64,000 nt of DNA from the NCBI RefSeq assembly GCF_900115145.1, contig NZ_FOVL01000017.1:21554-85553 (forward strand). The letters are read 5' to 3'. Shown here piece after piece: positions 1 to 9,238 of this stretch. Every line of letters starts with the position of its first letter. Positions within the stretch are counted from its first letter, which is position 1. The DNA is from Salegentibacter flavus. GTDB lineage: Bacteria; Bacteroidota; Bacteroidia; Flavobacteriales; Flavobacteriaceae. A model generated the notes under the pieces. The model was not told where the DNA came from, ran no database searches, and saw nothing but the letters and a program-made list of their open reading frames with translations. A program made the position numbers and the translations under genes.

Positions 1-860
1 TTTTTGGTTAAGTGAGTCTTAGACCTTATCCCGATCACAGATACATCTTTGATCCTTTCGGCGAGTTCATCCTCATCCATAGCGCCGGGATGAACGCTTA
101 CATTGTAGCCCTCCTCCTTCATGATATCTACGGCGTCCTGATGCACATTTTCAAGTAAAAGGACGTTTATTCTGTTCTTAGGGTAAGAAATAGCTTTGTT
201 CATATTATGTACAAATAAAAATTCATCGAGACTCGGGGTAATATGATCGGCTTTTTGGAGCACATTTTCCCGTTCCACATTTTCAGTAAAAGCATAAAAT
301 TTATTGGCCAGTCCGGAGGCCTTGATCTCATAGTCGGTATAACCATCGCCAATAACGTAAACATCGCCTTGAAGATTTAGGTGTTTTAATTGTTCAACCT
401 TTCCGTTATTTGAAGATAAGACATTCCCGCGGTCAAAACCAATGATCTTCCCGTTCTGATCAAATTCGAAGGTATTAGCAAAAACGTTTTCCGGGCGTAC
501 TCCGTATTCCTTAACTATAGGAACAATAAACTCCTTGAAGCCGTTGGAGATAATATAAATATTCTCGTGATACTCTTCAAAGAACTGACGGTTTCTCACA
601 AAAGAAGAAGAAACACGCTCCCGAAGGTTTTCAATTAAGGGTGGCAGATGATCTTCATGAGCTTTTAAAAGCTGAAGACGTTCCTCCAGGGATTTCCTGA
701 AGTCTATTTCCCCTTTCATTCCAAGATCGGTTAGGTTTTCAACTTCTTTGAGGTTCTTTTCCTTTTCTTCATCCCTTGCCAGAGAAATCTCTCCCAATAC
801 ATCAAGGGCTTCTACCTGGGTAAAGGTGCTGTCAAAATCAATAACTATATGCCGTTCCAT
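1..860 (-). CDS. serA: Phosphoserine phosphatase-like HAD domain fused to D-3-phosphoglycerate dehydrogenase (partial)
   Basis: The reading frame opens at an ATG at 860 and runs off the left edge without a stop. Residues 1 to about 200 form a HAD-superfamily phosphatase of the SerB type: motif I DFDST at residues 8-12, a later IISNG segment (motif II) and IGDGYTDYE (motif IV). After a short linker the sequence becomes the start of a 2-hydroxyacid dehydrogenase, with NVHQDAVDIMKEEGYNV and IGIRSKTHLT, which match the N-terminus of SerA. Both activities belong to serine biosynthesis: SerA oxidises 3-phosphoglycerate and SerB dephosphorylates phosphoserine. Such fusions are known in Bacteroidota. 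Whether the HAD part is an active phosphoserine phosphatase is inferred from its motifs only. The catalytic SerA part lies outside the window. Confidence 0.85.
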   Translation of the reverse strand, partial: MERHIVIDFDSTFTQVEALDVLGEISLARDEEKEKNLKEVENLTDLGMKGEIDFRKSLEERLQLLKAHEDHLPPLIENLRERVSSSFVRNRQFFEEYHENIYIISNGFKEFIVPIVKEYGVRPENVFANTFEFDQNGKIIGFDRGNVLSSNNGKVEQLKHLNLQGDVYVIGDGYTDYEIKASGLANKFYAFTENVERENVLQKADHITPSLDEFLFVHNMNKAISYPKNRINVLLLENVHQDAVDIMKEEGYNVSVHPGAMDEDELAERIKDVSVIGIRSKTHLTK

Positions 861-1103
861 TCAAGATCGTTTAAGGCTAAAAAATAAAAGGCTAAAACTA
901 CAGCTTTTCAGACTTTTGAAAGCTCCGAAAAACTAAAAATTTATCGAGATCTGAGGCTAATAAAAAGGTTTTATAGTATTAATAATTACGCTTCAATATT
1001 CAGTCTGGATTTTAAGGAAATAACAAAAATCAAAGGTTGAAATTAGTTTATTCCTATTTCACATTTCAAAAAAAAATCATCCATAGAAACTAACGGAAAC
1101 AAA

Positions 1104-1136
1104 AATGCCTGTCTTCAGCAATTGAAAACAGGCATT
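1104..1136 (-). terminator. Rho-independent terminator of the azurin gene
   Basis: A 9-bp perfect stem (AATGCCTGT paired with ACAGGCATT) is followed on the minus strand by a T-rich run. It sits 20 bp downstream of the azurin stop codon. Confidence 0.75.
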
Positions 1137-1156
1137 ATATAATTAAAAATTTAAAT

Positions 1157-1693
1157 TTACTCTACGATGAACTTTCCTTTCATTAAAGAATAGTGACCTG
1201 GGAACGAGCAGATAAAATCGTAAGTTCCTTTTTCAGGAGCTTCAAACTCGATAGTATCGCTTTCTCCCCCACCAAGCATTTTGGTATGAGCAATTACTTG
1301 ATCGGTTCCTTCCGGGATATAATCGTTAGCTTTAGCATCCATCGCAGACATGCCAAATTCAGATATTTCTGTTCCCTGGGTTAAAAGTACCCAATTGTGC
1401 CCCATAGCGTTTTTGTCCATTTGGCCAACGTGTTTCAAGGTAAGACGTACAGTTTGTCCGGCTTTAACCTTAATTTCATCCATGTTGAAACGCATTTGGT
1501 CATCCCCCTCAATAGTGATCTCCACTACATCAGAATCGGCGGCATCTTGAGAATCGGCCTGACGGGTCTGAGTGGTTTCTTCAGTAGAGGTACCAATAGC
1601 AGTATTTTCCTCGGCGTCTTTTTCTTTCTTGTCACCACAAGCTATCATTGCCATAGCTCCAAAGATTAAAACAAATTTGCTTAAATTTTTCAT
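1157..1693 (-). CDS. Azurin-family blue copper lipoprotein
   Basis: This is a 178-residue protein with a lipoprotein signal peptide (hydrophobic residues 6-18, lipobox ending at Cys19). An acidic, low-complexity linker of about 35 residues follows, then a cupredoxin domain. The type-1 copper ligands are all visible: His99 in GHNW, then Cys162, His167 and Met171 in CSFPGHYSLM, the usual C-x4-H-x3-M spacing of azurin. It is expected to shuttle single electrons at the outer face of a membrane, with a cytochrome or a reductase as partner. Its own terminator and the divergent dcp gene suggest it is transcribed alone. The family assignment is firm; the redox partner is unknown. Confidence 0.92.
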   Translation of the reverse strand: MKNLSKFVLIFGAMAMIACGDKKEKDAEENTAIGTSTEETTQTRQADSQDAADSDVVEITIEGDDQMRFNMDEIKVKAGQTVRLTLKHVGQMDKNAMGHNWVLLTQGTEISEFGMSAMDAKANDYIPEGTDQVIAHTKMLGGGESDTIEFEAPEKGTYDFICSFPGHYSLMKGKFIVE

Positions 1694-1757
1694 TAGTAAA
1701 TAATTTGTATGTTCATAATTAATTTGGTTTAGTTCCGCTCTTTAGCAAAACCAGGAT

Positions 1758-1765
1758 CAAAGATA
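1758..1765 (-). promoter_or_regulatory. Candidate -7 box upstream of azurin
   Basis: TATCTTTG on the minus strand matches the Bacteroidota -7 consensus TAnnTTTG, 65 bp before the azurin ATG. No convincing -33 TTG lies at the right distance, so support is moderate. Confidence 0.35.
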
Positions 1766-1888
1766 AAAGTATTTTTTATGGGGAGCATTAGTTTAAGGAA
1801 ACTTTCAAGTAAAATGTTAAAAAAAAGGATAAGGCCAGATTCTAAAATCTTCGTATCTTCAGTGCGTTTAAATTAAAAATAATCTTTA

Positions 1889-4024
1889 ATGAAGAAAGTT
1901 TTAAAAAACGCCGGAATGCTCGCATTGGCAACCATTTTGAGTTCCAATGCTCTGGCACAAGATAAGGATATGGATAATATTTTATTAGCCGAATGGGAAG
2001 GGCCCTATGCAGGGGTTCCTGCTTTTGACAAGATGGAAGTTGATCTTGTTAAACCCGCGATGGAAAAAGCCATGGAAATGCACCTGGCCGAAATAGATGA
2101 GATCGCCAGTAACCCGGAGGCCGCGACTTTTGAGAACACCATTGTTCCCATGGAAAAGGCCGGAAAAGAACTGAGAAGGGTCTTCACCTATTATGGAATT
2201 TTTAGCAGTAATATATCCAGCCCTGAATTTAGAGAGGTTCAAAAGGAACTTTCTCCAAAAATCTCGGAATACAGCTCTAAAATCTCCCAAAACGAGGACC
2301 TTTTTAAAAGAATTGAAAAGGTTTACAAAGACTCCCGTGAAAATCCATTGGATGCCCAGGAGCAAAGAGTAATTGATCTTATTTATGAGGAATTCGCCAT
2401 GGAAGGTGCTGCCCTTAATGAAGACGATAAAAAGCGTTATGCAGAGATCAACAAGGAACTCTCAAAGCTCTACACCCAATTTTCAAATAACGTGTTAGCA
2501 GAAGAGGAGAATTACGTAGTATTCCTGGAAGATAACCAGTTAAGTGGCCTTCCGGAATCTTTTATAAAATCTTCTGCCAGCGCTGCTGAAGAACGAGGAG
2601 AACCTGGAAAATATGCGATAACCAATACTCGCTCTTCAATGGATCCTTTCCTGACGTATTCTGACGAAAGGGAATTGCGGGAGAAAGTATGGAATAATTA
2701 TTATTCCCGTGGAGATAACGACGATGAGTTCGACAATAATGATGTGATCAAAAAGATCCTGAAACTTCGGGACGAACGCGTTGAACTTCTGGGCTATGAT
2801 AATTTCGCCCAATGGAGATTACAAAACCGCATGGCCAAGAATCCTGAAAACGCCATGGAGCTTATGGAAGCAGTATGGCCGGCAGCACTGGCCCGCGTAG
2901 AACAAGAAGTTGCCGATATGCAAGCCATAGCCGATAAGGAAGGGGCTAATATCACTATAAAACCCTGGGATTATCGTTATTATGCTGAAAAAGTAAGAAA
3001 AGACAAATATGATCTGGACAGCGAAGAGGTAAAACAATACCTGGAACTTGGCAATTTAACCCAGGCCCTTTTCTTCACTGCCGGAGAGATCTTCAATTTT
3101 GAATTCACTCCTGTTGAAGAAGGATCGGTTCCTGTGTTTCACGAAGATGTGAATGTTTGGGAAGTAACCGATAAATCCACCGGAGACCTGATAGGCCTTT
3201 GGTATCTGGACCCATTCGCACGACAGGGAAAACGTTCCGGTGCATGGGCGACCACTTATCGCAGCTATTCTGAACTACAAGGCGGAGAGCCGGTTTTAGC
3301 CTCCAACAACTCCAATTTTATTGAAGCCGCCGAAGGCGAGCCAGTGCTGATTTCCTGGGATGATGCCACAACTTTCTTCCACGAATTCGGGCACGCATTG
3401 CATTTCCTGGCTGCTGATGTGAAGTACCCAACACTAAACGGAGGGGTAAGAGACTACACCGAATTCCAGTCGCAGTTACTGGAGCGATGGCTGTCTACCG
3501 ATGAGGTGATCAACCGCTTCCTTCGTCATCACGAAACCAACGAGGTGATTCCTGATGACCTGGTAGCCAAGATCAAGAATGCCTCTACCTTCAACCAGGG
3601 ATTTGAGACTACCGAGTTCCTTGCTTCAGCCTTAATGGATATGAAGTATCACACTACCGATCCCGACGAGATCGAACCCAGGGAATTCGAAAAGAAAACT
3701 CTGGAAGAACTGGGAATGCCAAAAGAGATCGTGATGCGTCACCGTTCTCCACATTTTGGTCATGTGTTTTCCGGAGAGGGTTATGCCACAGGATATTACG
3801 GTTACCTTTGGGCCGATGTACTCACCTCTGATGCTGCAGAGGCCTTTAGCGAAGCTCCGGGTGGGTTCTACGATAAAAATGTAGCCCAAAAACTGGTTAA
3901 ATATCTATTCGCTCCAAGAAACGCTATGGATCCCGCTGAAGCTTACAGAAGCTTTAGAGGAAGGGATGCCAAAATTGATGCGTTAATGCGCGATCGCGGT
4001 TTCCCTGTACCTGAAGAAAAATAG
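1889..4024 (+). CDS. dcp: M3-family metallopeptidase (peptidyl-dipeptidase Dcp type), exported
   Basis: A 711-residue protein with a cleavable signal peptide (MKK, a hydrophobic stretch, then ALAQ around residue 24). The zinc-binding motif HEFGHALHF is present with His498, Glu499 and His502, and the third ligand region (TEFQSQLLERW) follows about 25 residues later. Length and C-terminal segments (SGEGYATGYYGYLWADVL and an AYRSFRGRD-like end) match the Dcp branch of peptidase family M3. These enzymes release dipeptides from the C-terminus of short peptides, here probably in the periplasm. It stands alone between the divergent azurin gene and a convergent hypothetical gene, and has a shared terminator. 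Confidence 0.93.
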   Translation: MKKVLKNAGMLALATILSSNALAQDKDMDNILLAEWEGPYAGVPAFDKMEVDLVKPAMEKAMEMHLAEIDEIASNPEAATFENTIVPMEKAGKELRRVFTYYGIFSSNISSPEFREVQKELSPKISEYSSKISQNEDLFKRIEKVYKDSRENPLDAQEQRVIDLIYEEFAMEGAALNEDDKKRYAEINKELSKLYTQFSNNVLAEEENYVVFLEDNQLSGLPESFIKSSASAAEERGEPGKYAITNTRSSMDPFLTYSDERELREKVWNNYYSRGDNDDEFDNNDVIKKILKLRDERVELLGYDNFAQWRLQNRMAKNPENAMELMEAVWPAALARVEQEVADMQAIADKEGANITIKPWDYRYYAEKVRKDKYDLDSEEVKQYLELGNLTQALFFTAGEIFNFEFTPVEEGSVPVFHEDVNVWEVTDKSTGDLIGLWYLDPFARQGKRSGAWATTYRSYSELQGGEPVLASNNSNFIEAAEGEPVLISWDDATTFFHEFGHALHFLAADVKYPTLNGGVRDYTEFQSQLLERWLSTDEVINRFLRHHETNEVIPDDLVAKIKNASTFNQGFETTEFLASALMDMKYHTTDPDEIEPREFEKKTLEELGMPKEIVMRHRSPHFGHVFSGEGYATGYYGYLWADVLTSDAAEAFSEAPGGFYDKNVAQKLVKYLFAPRNAMDPAEAYRSFRGRDAKIDALMRDRGFPVPEEK

Positions 4025-4042
4025 ATTTTGGAATAAGATTAA

Positions 4043-4086
4043 GCAAAAAACCTGCCTGGAAAATTATTTTTCAAGCAGGTTTTTTC
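4043..4086. terminator. Bidirectional terminator between dcp and a convergent gene
   Basis: An A-run, the arm AACCTGC, an AT-rich loop, the arm GCAGGTT and a T-run form a hairpin that would stop transcription from both sides. Confidence 0.7.
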
Positions 4087-4102
4087 ATACAAATACCCCA
4101 AA

Positions 4103-4702
4103 TTATTCAATTGCCGTAGCAACTAATTTATTTGGTCCATTAGGAAATCCATACAGGAATAAATTATCTTCCGTTATTTCTTCAAGAGGAACAGCGGTAA
4201 TAATATTACCATGCCTGTAAATGACCAGGAAGTAAGTCTGGTCTATTTTCTTCAAAAAAGAATGTACAATTTTATTATCGGGATGGTTTTGAAAATCTAT
4301 CTCAAAATTTCTTCCAGCCCGTTCTAAATTGTATTTAATTTGTTTGATCTCCTCACCACTCAACTTAGTTTTCGTAGGAACTAACCTTATATAATCTATA
4401 GGATTCTCCAACCTTTCAGAATAAATACTTAAGCGGTTGGGGTTCTTAAAACTGAAATCGGCAAAGGCCAGGGTATCTATTTTCAGCTTATTGTTTTCAG
4501 TTTTATAAGAAGTCTTAGTAATAAACTGATCAAAGTTATAATGTAATAACGAATCTTCGCTCACCTGCATCAGGTGTATTCCCGGAAAAGCTCCAAAACT
4601 TTTATTTCCGGAGATAATCCATTTTCCTTCCAATTCCTGGGCAGTAATTGAAGTGCTTAATAACAACGCGACTAAAACGAAACATCTAACTATAATTTTC
4701 AT
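4103..4702 (-). CDS. Exported protein of unknown function
   Basis: This 199-residue protein begins with a typical signal peptide (about 21 residues, ending TAQ). The mature part opens with ELEGKWIISG, the kind of entry strand seen in small lipocalin-like beta barrels, and the rest is rich in predicted beta strands alternating with lysines. No catalytic motif was recognised. It is transcribed convergently to dcp and shares its terminator, with no evident operon partner. It may be a periplasmic or surface protein, but no function can be given. Confidence 0.75.
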   Translation of the reverse strand: MKIIVRCFVLVALLLSTSITAQELEGKWIISGNKSFGAFPGIHLMQVSEDSLLHYNFDQFITKTSYKTENNKLKIDTLAFADFSFKNPNRLSIYSERLENPIDYIRLVPTKTKLSGEEIKQIKYNLERAGRNFEIDFQNHPDNKIVHSFLKKIDQTYFLVIYRHGNIITAVPLEEITEDNLFLYGFPNGPNKLVATAIE

Positions 4703-4828
4703 AATCCTTCTATTTGGATTCCGGTAAAATTTAAAAAGAACCTCCCTAAAAACCTTATTTATTCGACAGCATTCAAATTATTAGGATAAATAGTAAGAAT
4801 TGAAGTATTTGTAGGACAATAAGGAATA

Positions 4829-4860
4829 AAAAAGCCATCAGCGTTTAACTGATGGCTTTT
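4829..4860 (-). terminator. Terminator of ndk
   Basis: An 11-bp stem (AAAAGCCATCA paired with TGATGGCTTTT) with a T-run on the minus strand, about 22 bp after the ndk stop. Confidence 0.75.
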
Positions 4861-4881
4861 GGTATAAATCAAAATTTCTGC

Positions 4882-5301
4882 TTAGAACATTTCTCTCCCG
4901 GAAAAATGGAAAGCACCTTCAATAGCGGCGTTTTCGTCGCTATCGCTCCCATGTACAGCATTCTCACCAACAGAAGTAGCATATTTCTTACGTATGGTTC
5001 CTTCAGCAGCATCTTCAGGATTGGTAGCTCCAATTAAAGTTCTGAAGTCATCTACAGCATTATCCTTTTCAAGAATAGCGGCTACAATAGGGCCACGTGT
5101 CATGAACTCCACCAATTCGCCGAAAAACGGACGCTCCTTATGGATCGCGTAAAATTCTTCCGCATCGGTTTTGGTCATTTGAGTCATTTTCATCGCTACA
5201 ATTCTAAAACCTGAAGCGGTAATTTGTTCTATTATTCCACCAATATGCCCTTTTTCTACTGCATCGGGTTTGATCATGGTGAATGTTCTGTTTCCTGCCA
5301 T
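4882..5301 (-). CDS. ndk: Nucleoside diphosphate kinase
   Basis: At 139 residues this is full length for the family. It starts with [14 protein letters not shown] and contains the catalytic-histidine motif NAVHGSDS (His117), which carries the phosphate between nucleotides. The enzyme equalises the pools of nucleoside triphosphates in the cytoplasm. The gene has its own promoter-like sequence and terminator and appears to be monocistronic. Confidence 0.97.
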   Translation of the reverse strand: MAGNRTFTMIKPDAVEKGHIGGIIEQITASGFRIVAMKMTQMTKTDAEEFYAIHKERPFFGELVEFMTRGPIVAAILEKDNAVDDFRTLIGATNPEDAAEGTIRKKYATSVGENAVHGSDSDENAAIEGAFHFSGREMF

Positions 5302-5323
5302 TTTATGCTTTTTAAAATTTGGG

Positions 5324-5353
5324 CAAAAATAAGTAAAAACCTTCCAAAAGCAA
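5324..5353 (-). promoter_or_regulatory. Promoter of ndk
   Basis: On the minus strand, TTG (5351-5353), a 19-bp spacer and TATTTTTG (5324-5331) fit the Flavobacteria consensus TTG-N17-23-TAnnTTTG. The start codon lies 22 bp downstream. Confidence 0.55.
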
Positions 5354-5358
5354 GTTGT

Positions 5359-6396
5359 TTAATGCTTTATATGTGGGTACTCCACTTTATGCTGCTGAAG
5401 AAGACGGTTCTTTTCTCCCCGCATTTCCATAAGCATCTTATTATTTTTAAGATCAAATTTAAGAAGCCCAAAGCTAAGATCGCTTACCACTTCTCCTATT
5501 CTATACCGGTTTGGTTCCCCGCTAAAACTGGTATAGCTGTGTGTAAGTCCGCTGGAGGTAAAATCAACCAGCGGATAGTTCAAACGATCCCGTTTCATTT
5601 CTGAAAATTCTGAAATATGGCGGTCACCACTTAATATGATGATATTTTTTGCTGAGGAATTCTCTATTAATTTGATAAGTCTTTTTCTTTCTGCTGGGAA
5701 ATTACCCCAGGTTTCAAATCCGTGCTCCTCAGAAATCACCTGGATACTGCTTAGAATTATATTGAAAGTGGCCGCACTGGTATGCAATTCCTCTTCCAGC
5801 CATTGCCATTGCTGTTCTCCAAGAATAGTTCCTTTGCTGTTCTCTTTATATCTTTTACCCGGAACTGCATCTGGCTTCAGTTCATCTCTGAAATACCGGG
5901 TATCCAATATTATTAATTTAATATTTCCCTTCGGCGTTTCCAGGAGTTCACTGTGATAAACCCCTTCCCTTCCCCGTCGGGGGTCGTCTTCTGAAACTCC
6001 CATAAAATCAAGGAAAAGCTGCTGACTTTCTTCCTTAAACTCCCATTCTTTTCCGCCGTCGTTAACTCCATAGTCGTGGTCATCCCAGGTGCCGTAAACC
6101 GGGATGGAATTGGTAAGCCTTTTATACCCGGGCACATTATGTTGTATTTGGTAATACTCCTGCATCAGTTGCATATCGGGGGTATCGGCATAGATATTAT
6201 CTCCGCCCCACATAAAGACATCAGGTTGGTTTTTCATTATTGGTTCCCACAGTGGCTGAGGAGCTTCCTGTTTGTTACAACTCCCAAAAGCAAGCACGAA
6301 ATCGTATTTTTGTTCAGGAGATTTAGTAGCAGTTTCGGTAATAGTTCCACAGGAAAGAAGAATAAATAAGGGTAAAATTCTTAATATTAATTTCAT
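5359..6396 (-). CDS. PhoD-like metallophosphatase lipoprotein
   Basis: This 345-residue protein has a lipoprotein signal (LFILLSC, Cys16). Its metal-site motifs are those of the alkaline phosphatase D family: FGSCN near residue 38, WGGDNIYAD (Asp66), GTWDDHDYG (Asp105, Asp106, His107), and LSGDRHISEF near residue 258. The family are phosphodiesterases or monoesterases that use calcium and iron. This version is shorter than classical PhoD and lacks the extra N-terminal beta domain. It is predicted to be membrane-anchored and to act in the periplasm; the substrate cannot be read from the sequence. Confidence 0.88.
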   Translation of the reverse strand: MKLILRILPLFILLSCGTITETATKSPEQKYDFVLAFGSCNKQEAPQPLWEPIMKNQPDVFMWGGDNIYADTPDMQLMQEYYQIQHNVPGYKRLTNSIPVYGTWDDHDYGVNDGGKEWEFKEESQQLFLDFMGVSEDDPRRGREGVYHSELLETPKGNIKLIILDTRYFRDELKPDAVPGKRYKENSKGTILGEQQWQWLEEELHTSAATFNIILSSIQVISEEHGFETWGNFPAERKRLIKLIENSSAKNIIILSGDRHISEFSEMKRDRLNYPLVDFTSSGLTHSYTSFSGEPNRYRIGEVVSDLSFGLLKFDLKNNKMLMEMRGEKNRLLQQHKVEYPHIKH

Positions 6397-6460
6397 TTTT
6401 TGTTGATTTGCTTCTGCATCAAATTTAATGGTTCATTTATTAGTAAAAGTTAATAAATTG

Positions 6461-6468
6461 TATCTTTA
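6461..6468 (+). promoter_or_regulatory. Candidate -7 box of the nrnA-gldI-PPIase operon
   Basis: TATCTTTA, close to TAnnTTTG, ends 11 bp before the nrnA ATG. A clear -33 element is not seen. Confidence 0.35.
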
Positions 6469-6479
6469 GCCCTTAGACT

Positions 6480-7496
6480 ATGATAGAACAAAGCATTTTA
6501 GAGATTACCGCCGAACTGGCCAGGGCCAGAGATATAGTAATTGTACCCCATAAAGGTCCCGATGGTGATGCTATAGGAGCTTCCCTCGCGATGTGGCATT
6601 TCTTAAAGGATAAAGGCCATAATCCCCAGGTAATTGCACCAAACAACTACCCCGATTTTCTTAAATGGCTTCCGGGGACTGAAGAGGTGATCATCTATGA
6701 AAATGAACAGGAACGCTCTAACCAACTTATAGCGGATGCCGACCTGGTTTTTACTCTGGATTTTAACGAACTCAACCGCGCCGGAATTATGGTACAACCC
6801 CTAATAGATTCGCAAGCGGTTTTTGTGATGATAGACCATCACCAGGAACCCACCGATTATGCCAATCATACTTACAGTGATGCCACGATGAGTTCCACTT
6901 GTGAAATGGTGTACCACTTCCTGGAAAAACTAAGAGCTGCAAATCATATAAGTCCGGAGATTGCCACCTGTCTATATACAGGTATTATGACCGATACCGG
7001 TTCTTTTCGATTCAGTTCTGCCAGCAGCCTTACCCACCGGGTAGTTGCCGATCTTATTGATAAAGGCGCAGAAAACTGGAAAATACACAATAAGGTTTTC
7101 GATACAAATTCAGAAAAAAGGATGCAGCTTTTGGGTACAGCCTTAAGAAACCTAAAAGTGCTTCTTGAATATAAGACAGCATATATAAGCCTTTCACAGG
7201 AAGAACTGGATCGTCACGACTTCAGAAAAGGTGATACCGATGGTTTTGTAAACTATGGACTGGCCCTTGAAGGTGTAATATTCGCTGCGATTTTTATTGA
7301 AAACAAACAGGATGGCATCATAAAGATCTCCTTCCGCTCCAAAGGCGATTTCTCAGTAAATGCTTTTGCAAGGCAGAATTTTGAAGGAGGCGGACATATA
7401 AATGCGGCAGGAGGCAAAAGCGACCTCAGTCTGAAAGAAACTCTGGAACGTTTTGAGTCTCTTCTTCCGCAGTATAAAGATGATTTAATCCTATGA
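6480..7496 (+). CDS. nrnA: Bifunctional oligoribonuclease / PAP phosphatase (DHH family)
   Basis: A 338-residue cytoplasmic protein with the DHH phosphoesterase signature: GPDGDAIG (Asp28, Asp30), LDFNE near residue 91, the DHH triad at 117-119, and TDTGSFRFS. The C-terminal DHHA1 domain ends with the substrate-binding GGGHINAAGG. NrnA degrades very short RNA oligonucleotides to mononucleotides and hydrolyses 3'-phosphoadenosine 5'-phosphate. The stop codon overlaps the gldI start by 4 bp (ATGA), so the two are probably translationally coupled. Confidence 0.95.
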   Translation: MIEQSILEITAELARARDIVIVPHKGPDGDAIGASLAMWHFLKDKGHNPQVIAPNNYPDFLKWLPGTEEVIIYENEQERSNQLIADADLVFTLDFNELNRAGIMVQPLIDSQAVFVMIDHHQEPTDYANHTYSDATMSSTCEMVYHFLEKLRAANHISPEIATCLYTGIMTDTGSFRFSSASSLTHRVVADLIDKGAENWKIHNKVFDTNSEKRMQLLGTALRNLKVLLEYKTAYISLSQEELDRHDFRKGDTDGFVNYGLALEGVIFAAIFIENKQDGIIKISFRSKGDFSVNAFARQNFEGGGHINAAGGKSDLSLKETLERFESLLPQYKDDLIL

Positions 7497-8050
7497 GAAT
7501 CGCTTTAATTCTATTAACAATCCTGATGCTCGGGGCATGCAAATCGCCCGAAGCACGTTATCCCGTCAGCCAGAATTCAGGTTCTTATATTCGGGAATCG
7601 GTAGAGCGAAACCGGGAACTGGTGGCCGCTGAAGAAGAATACATTAAAGATTTAATGGAAGAGGACTCTGCAACAGAATACCTCGTTTCCAATGACGGAT
7701 TTTGGTATTATTACAACAAAAGATCTACCGACTCCTCAAATACCGAAATGCCGGAATTCGGAGACCTTGTGAAATTCGATTATAGCCTTTCTACCCTTGA
7801 CGGGGAACCTATTTATGAAGAAGGTGAAAAACCAACCAGGGAGTATGCCGTAGACCAGGAGGAACTTTTTAGCGGACTCCGCCAGGGTTTAAAGCTTATG
7901 AAAGAGGGAGAAACTGTTACTTTTCTTTTTCCTTCGCACAAAGCTTATGGATATTACGGAGACAAAAATAAGATCGGGACGAATGTTCCGGTTAAGGCAA
8001 AGGTGACTTTGCACGATATCAATAAAAATGAATCTAAAAACGAAGACTAA
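7493..8050 (+). CDS. gldI: Gliding-motility-associated FKBP-type prolyl isomerase GldI
   Basis: This is a 185-residue lipoprotein (signal peptide with lipobox LGAC, Cys16), followed by a helical linker and an FKBP domain of about 100 residues. It closely resembles GldI, an FKBP-type lipoprotein needed for gliding in Flavobacterium johnsoniae, where it is thought to help fold other gliding or type IX secretion proteins in the periplasm. The FKBP core is recognisable (DLVKFDYSLSTLDG, LMKEGETVTFLFPSHKAYGY). It sits between nrnA (4-bp overlap) and a second isomerase gene (3-bp gap). No other gld genes are in the window. Confidence 0.9.
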   Translation: MRIALILLTILMLGACKSPEARYPVSQNSGSYIRESVERNRELVAAEEEYIKDLMEEDSATEYLVSNDGFWYYYNKRSTDSSNTEMPEFGDLVKFDYSLSTLDGEPIYEEGEKPTREYAVDQEELFSGLRQGLKLMKEGETVTFLFPSHKAYGYYGDKNKIGTNVPVKAKVTLHDINKNESKNED

Positions 8051-8053
8051 ATA

Positions 8054-9175
8054 ATGAAAACTACTAACATCTTTATTCTTTTGGCAATGGTGCTTACGCT
8101 CGTTGCCTGTAACGACGAATATCCCGATCTTGAAGACGGCCTTTATGCCGAATTCCAAACCAATAAAGGCAGCTTTGTAGCTGAACTTTTTTATGATCAA
8201 ACCCCAATAACCGTAGCGAGTTTTGTTTCCCTTGCCGAGGGAAAGAACACTATGGTAGACAGCACCTATAAAAACAAAAATTTTTATGATGGAATCAGGT
8301 TTCACCGTATCATAGAAGGTTTCGTGATTCAGGGTGGGGATCCTACAGGCACAGGATCAGGCGGTCCTGGATACCGTTTCCCGGATGAGGTGAATAGCGA
8401 GCTAAGCCACGATTCTAAAGGCATACTATCTATGGCAAATGCAGGCCCCGGCACTAATGGAAGTCAGTTCTTTATCACCCTTGGTCCTACGCCTAACCTT
8501 GATGGAAGGCATACTGTTTTCGGTAAAATTGCCAAAGGCCAGGATGTGGTAGATTCTATTGGAAAAGTAGAAACCGATCCGGGCGATCGGCCCGTTGAAG
8601 AGGTGATCATAGAAAAAGTAAACATCATCAGAAAAGGTAATGACGCCAAAAAATTTGATGCGCCTAAGGTATTTGAAAATGAACTTAGTGAACTTAAAGC
8701 CGAAGAGGAAGCCGCTCAAAAACGCATGGAAGATGCTATGGCTGAGAATGCTGAAAAATTCAGCGTTCTAAAAGAAGAGGCTAAAGAACTTGAAAGCGGA
8801 CTTCAGATCTATTTTGAAGAAGAAGGTGATGGCGAAAAGCCAGCAGACGGCCAAATGGTAGAGTTAAACTACGAAGGTTATTTCCAGGATGGAAGGATCT
8901 TTGACACCAATAATGAGGAACTAGCCCAGGAACTGGGACTATTCAGTCAACAACGAAAAGATCAAGGTGGATACGAGCCAATGACCATCCCATACGGTCC
9001 TGAAGCTCCTATGATTCCCGGTTTCAGAGAAGGAGTTCAGCAAATGAAGGTTGGAGACAAGGCCATTCTTTATATTCCTTCACACCTTGCTTATGGTGAA
9101 AACGGTGCTGGTGGCGTAATCCCTCCAAATACCGATCTAATCTTCAGAGTGGAGTTGGTTGGAATGCAGGAATAA
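8054..9175 (+). CDS. Cyclophilin-FKBP fusion prolyl isomerase lipoprotein
   Basis: A 373-residue lipoprotein (LVAC, Cys19) that carries two unrelated prolyl isomerase folds. Residues about 28-195 are a cyclophilin, with FHRIIEGFVIQGGDP and GSQFFITLG. Residues about 200-255 form a charged helical, probably coiled-coil, linker. Residues about 260-373 are an FKBP domain, with VELNYEGYFQDG, PGFREGVQQMKVGDKA and IPSHLAYGENGAGG. Both catalytic cores look intact. It is expected to help proteins fold in the periplasm. It is the last gene of the nrnA-gldI operon and is followed by a strong terminator. Confidence 0.92.
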   Translation: MKTTNIFILLAMVLTLVACNDEYPDLEDGLYAEFQTNKGSFVAELFYDQTPITVASFVSLAEGKNTMVDSTYKNKNFYDGIRFHRIIEGFVIQGGDPTGTGSGGPGYRFPDEVNSELSHDSKGILSMANAGPGTNGSQFFITLGPTPNLDGRHTVFGKIAKGQDVVDSIGKVETDPGDRPVEEVIIEKVNIIRKGNDAKKFDAPKVFENELSELKAEEEAAQKRMEDAMAENAEKFSVLKEEAKELESGLQIYFEEEGDGEKPADGQMVELNYEGYFQDGRIFDTNNEELAQELGLFSQQRKDQGGYEPMTIPYGPEAPMIPGFREGVQQMKVGDKAILYIPSHLAYGENGAGGVIPPNTDLIFRVELVGMQE

Positions 9176-9190
9176 AAATTCAGAAGTATT

Positions 9191-9221
9191 AAAAAGGCTG
9201 CCCGATCGGGCAGCCTTTTTT
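9191..9221 (+). terminator. Terminator of the nrnA operon
   Basis: A near-perfect palindrome (AAAAAGGCTGCCCGA and its complement) followed by a T-run. It can also serve the convergent pepD gene. Confidence 0.85.
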
Positions 9222-9238
9222 GTTTGTGAAAGTTCCTT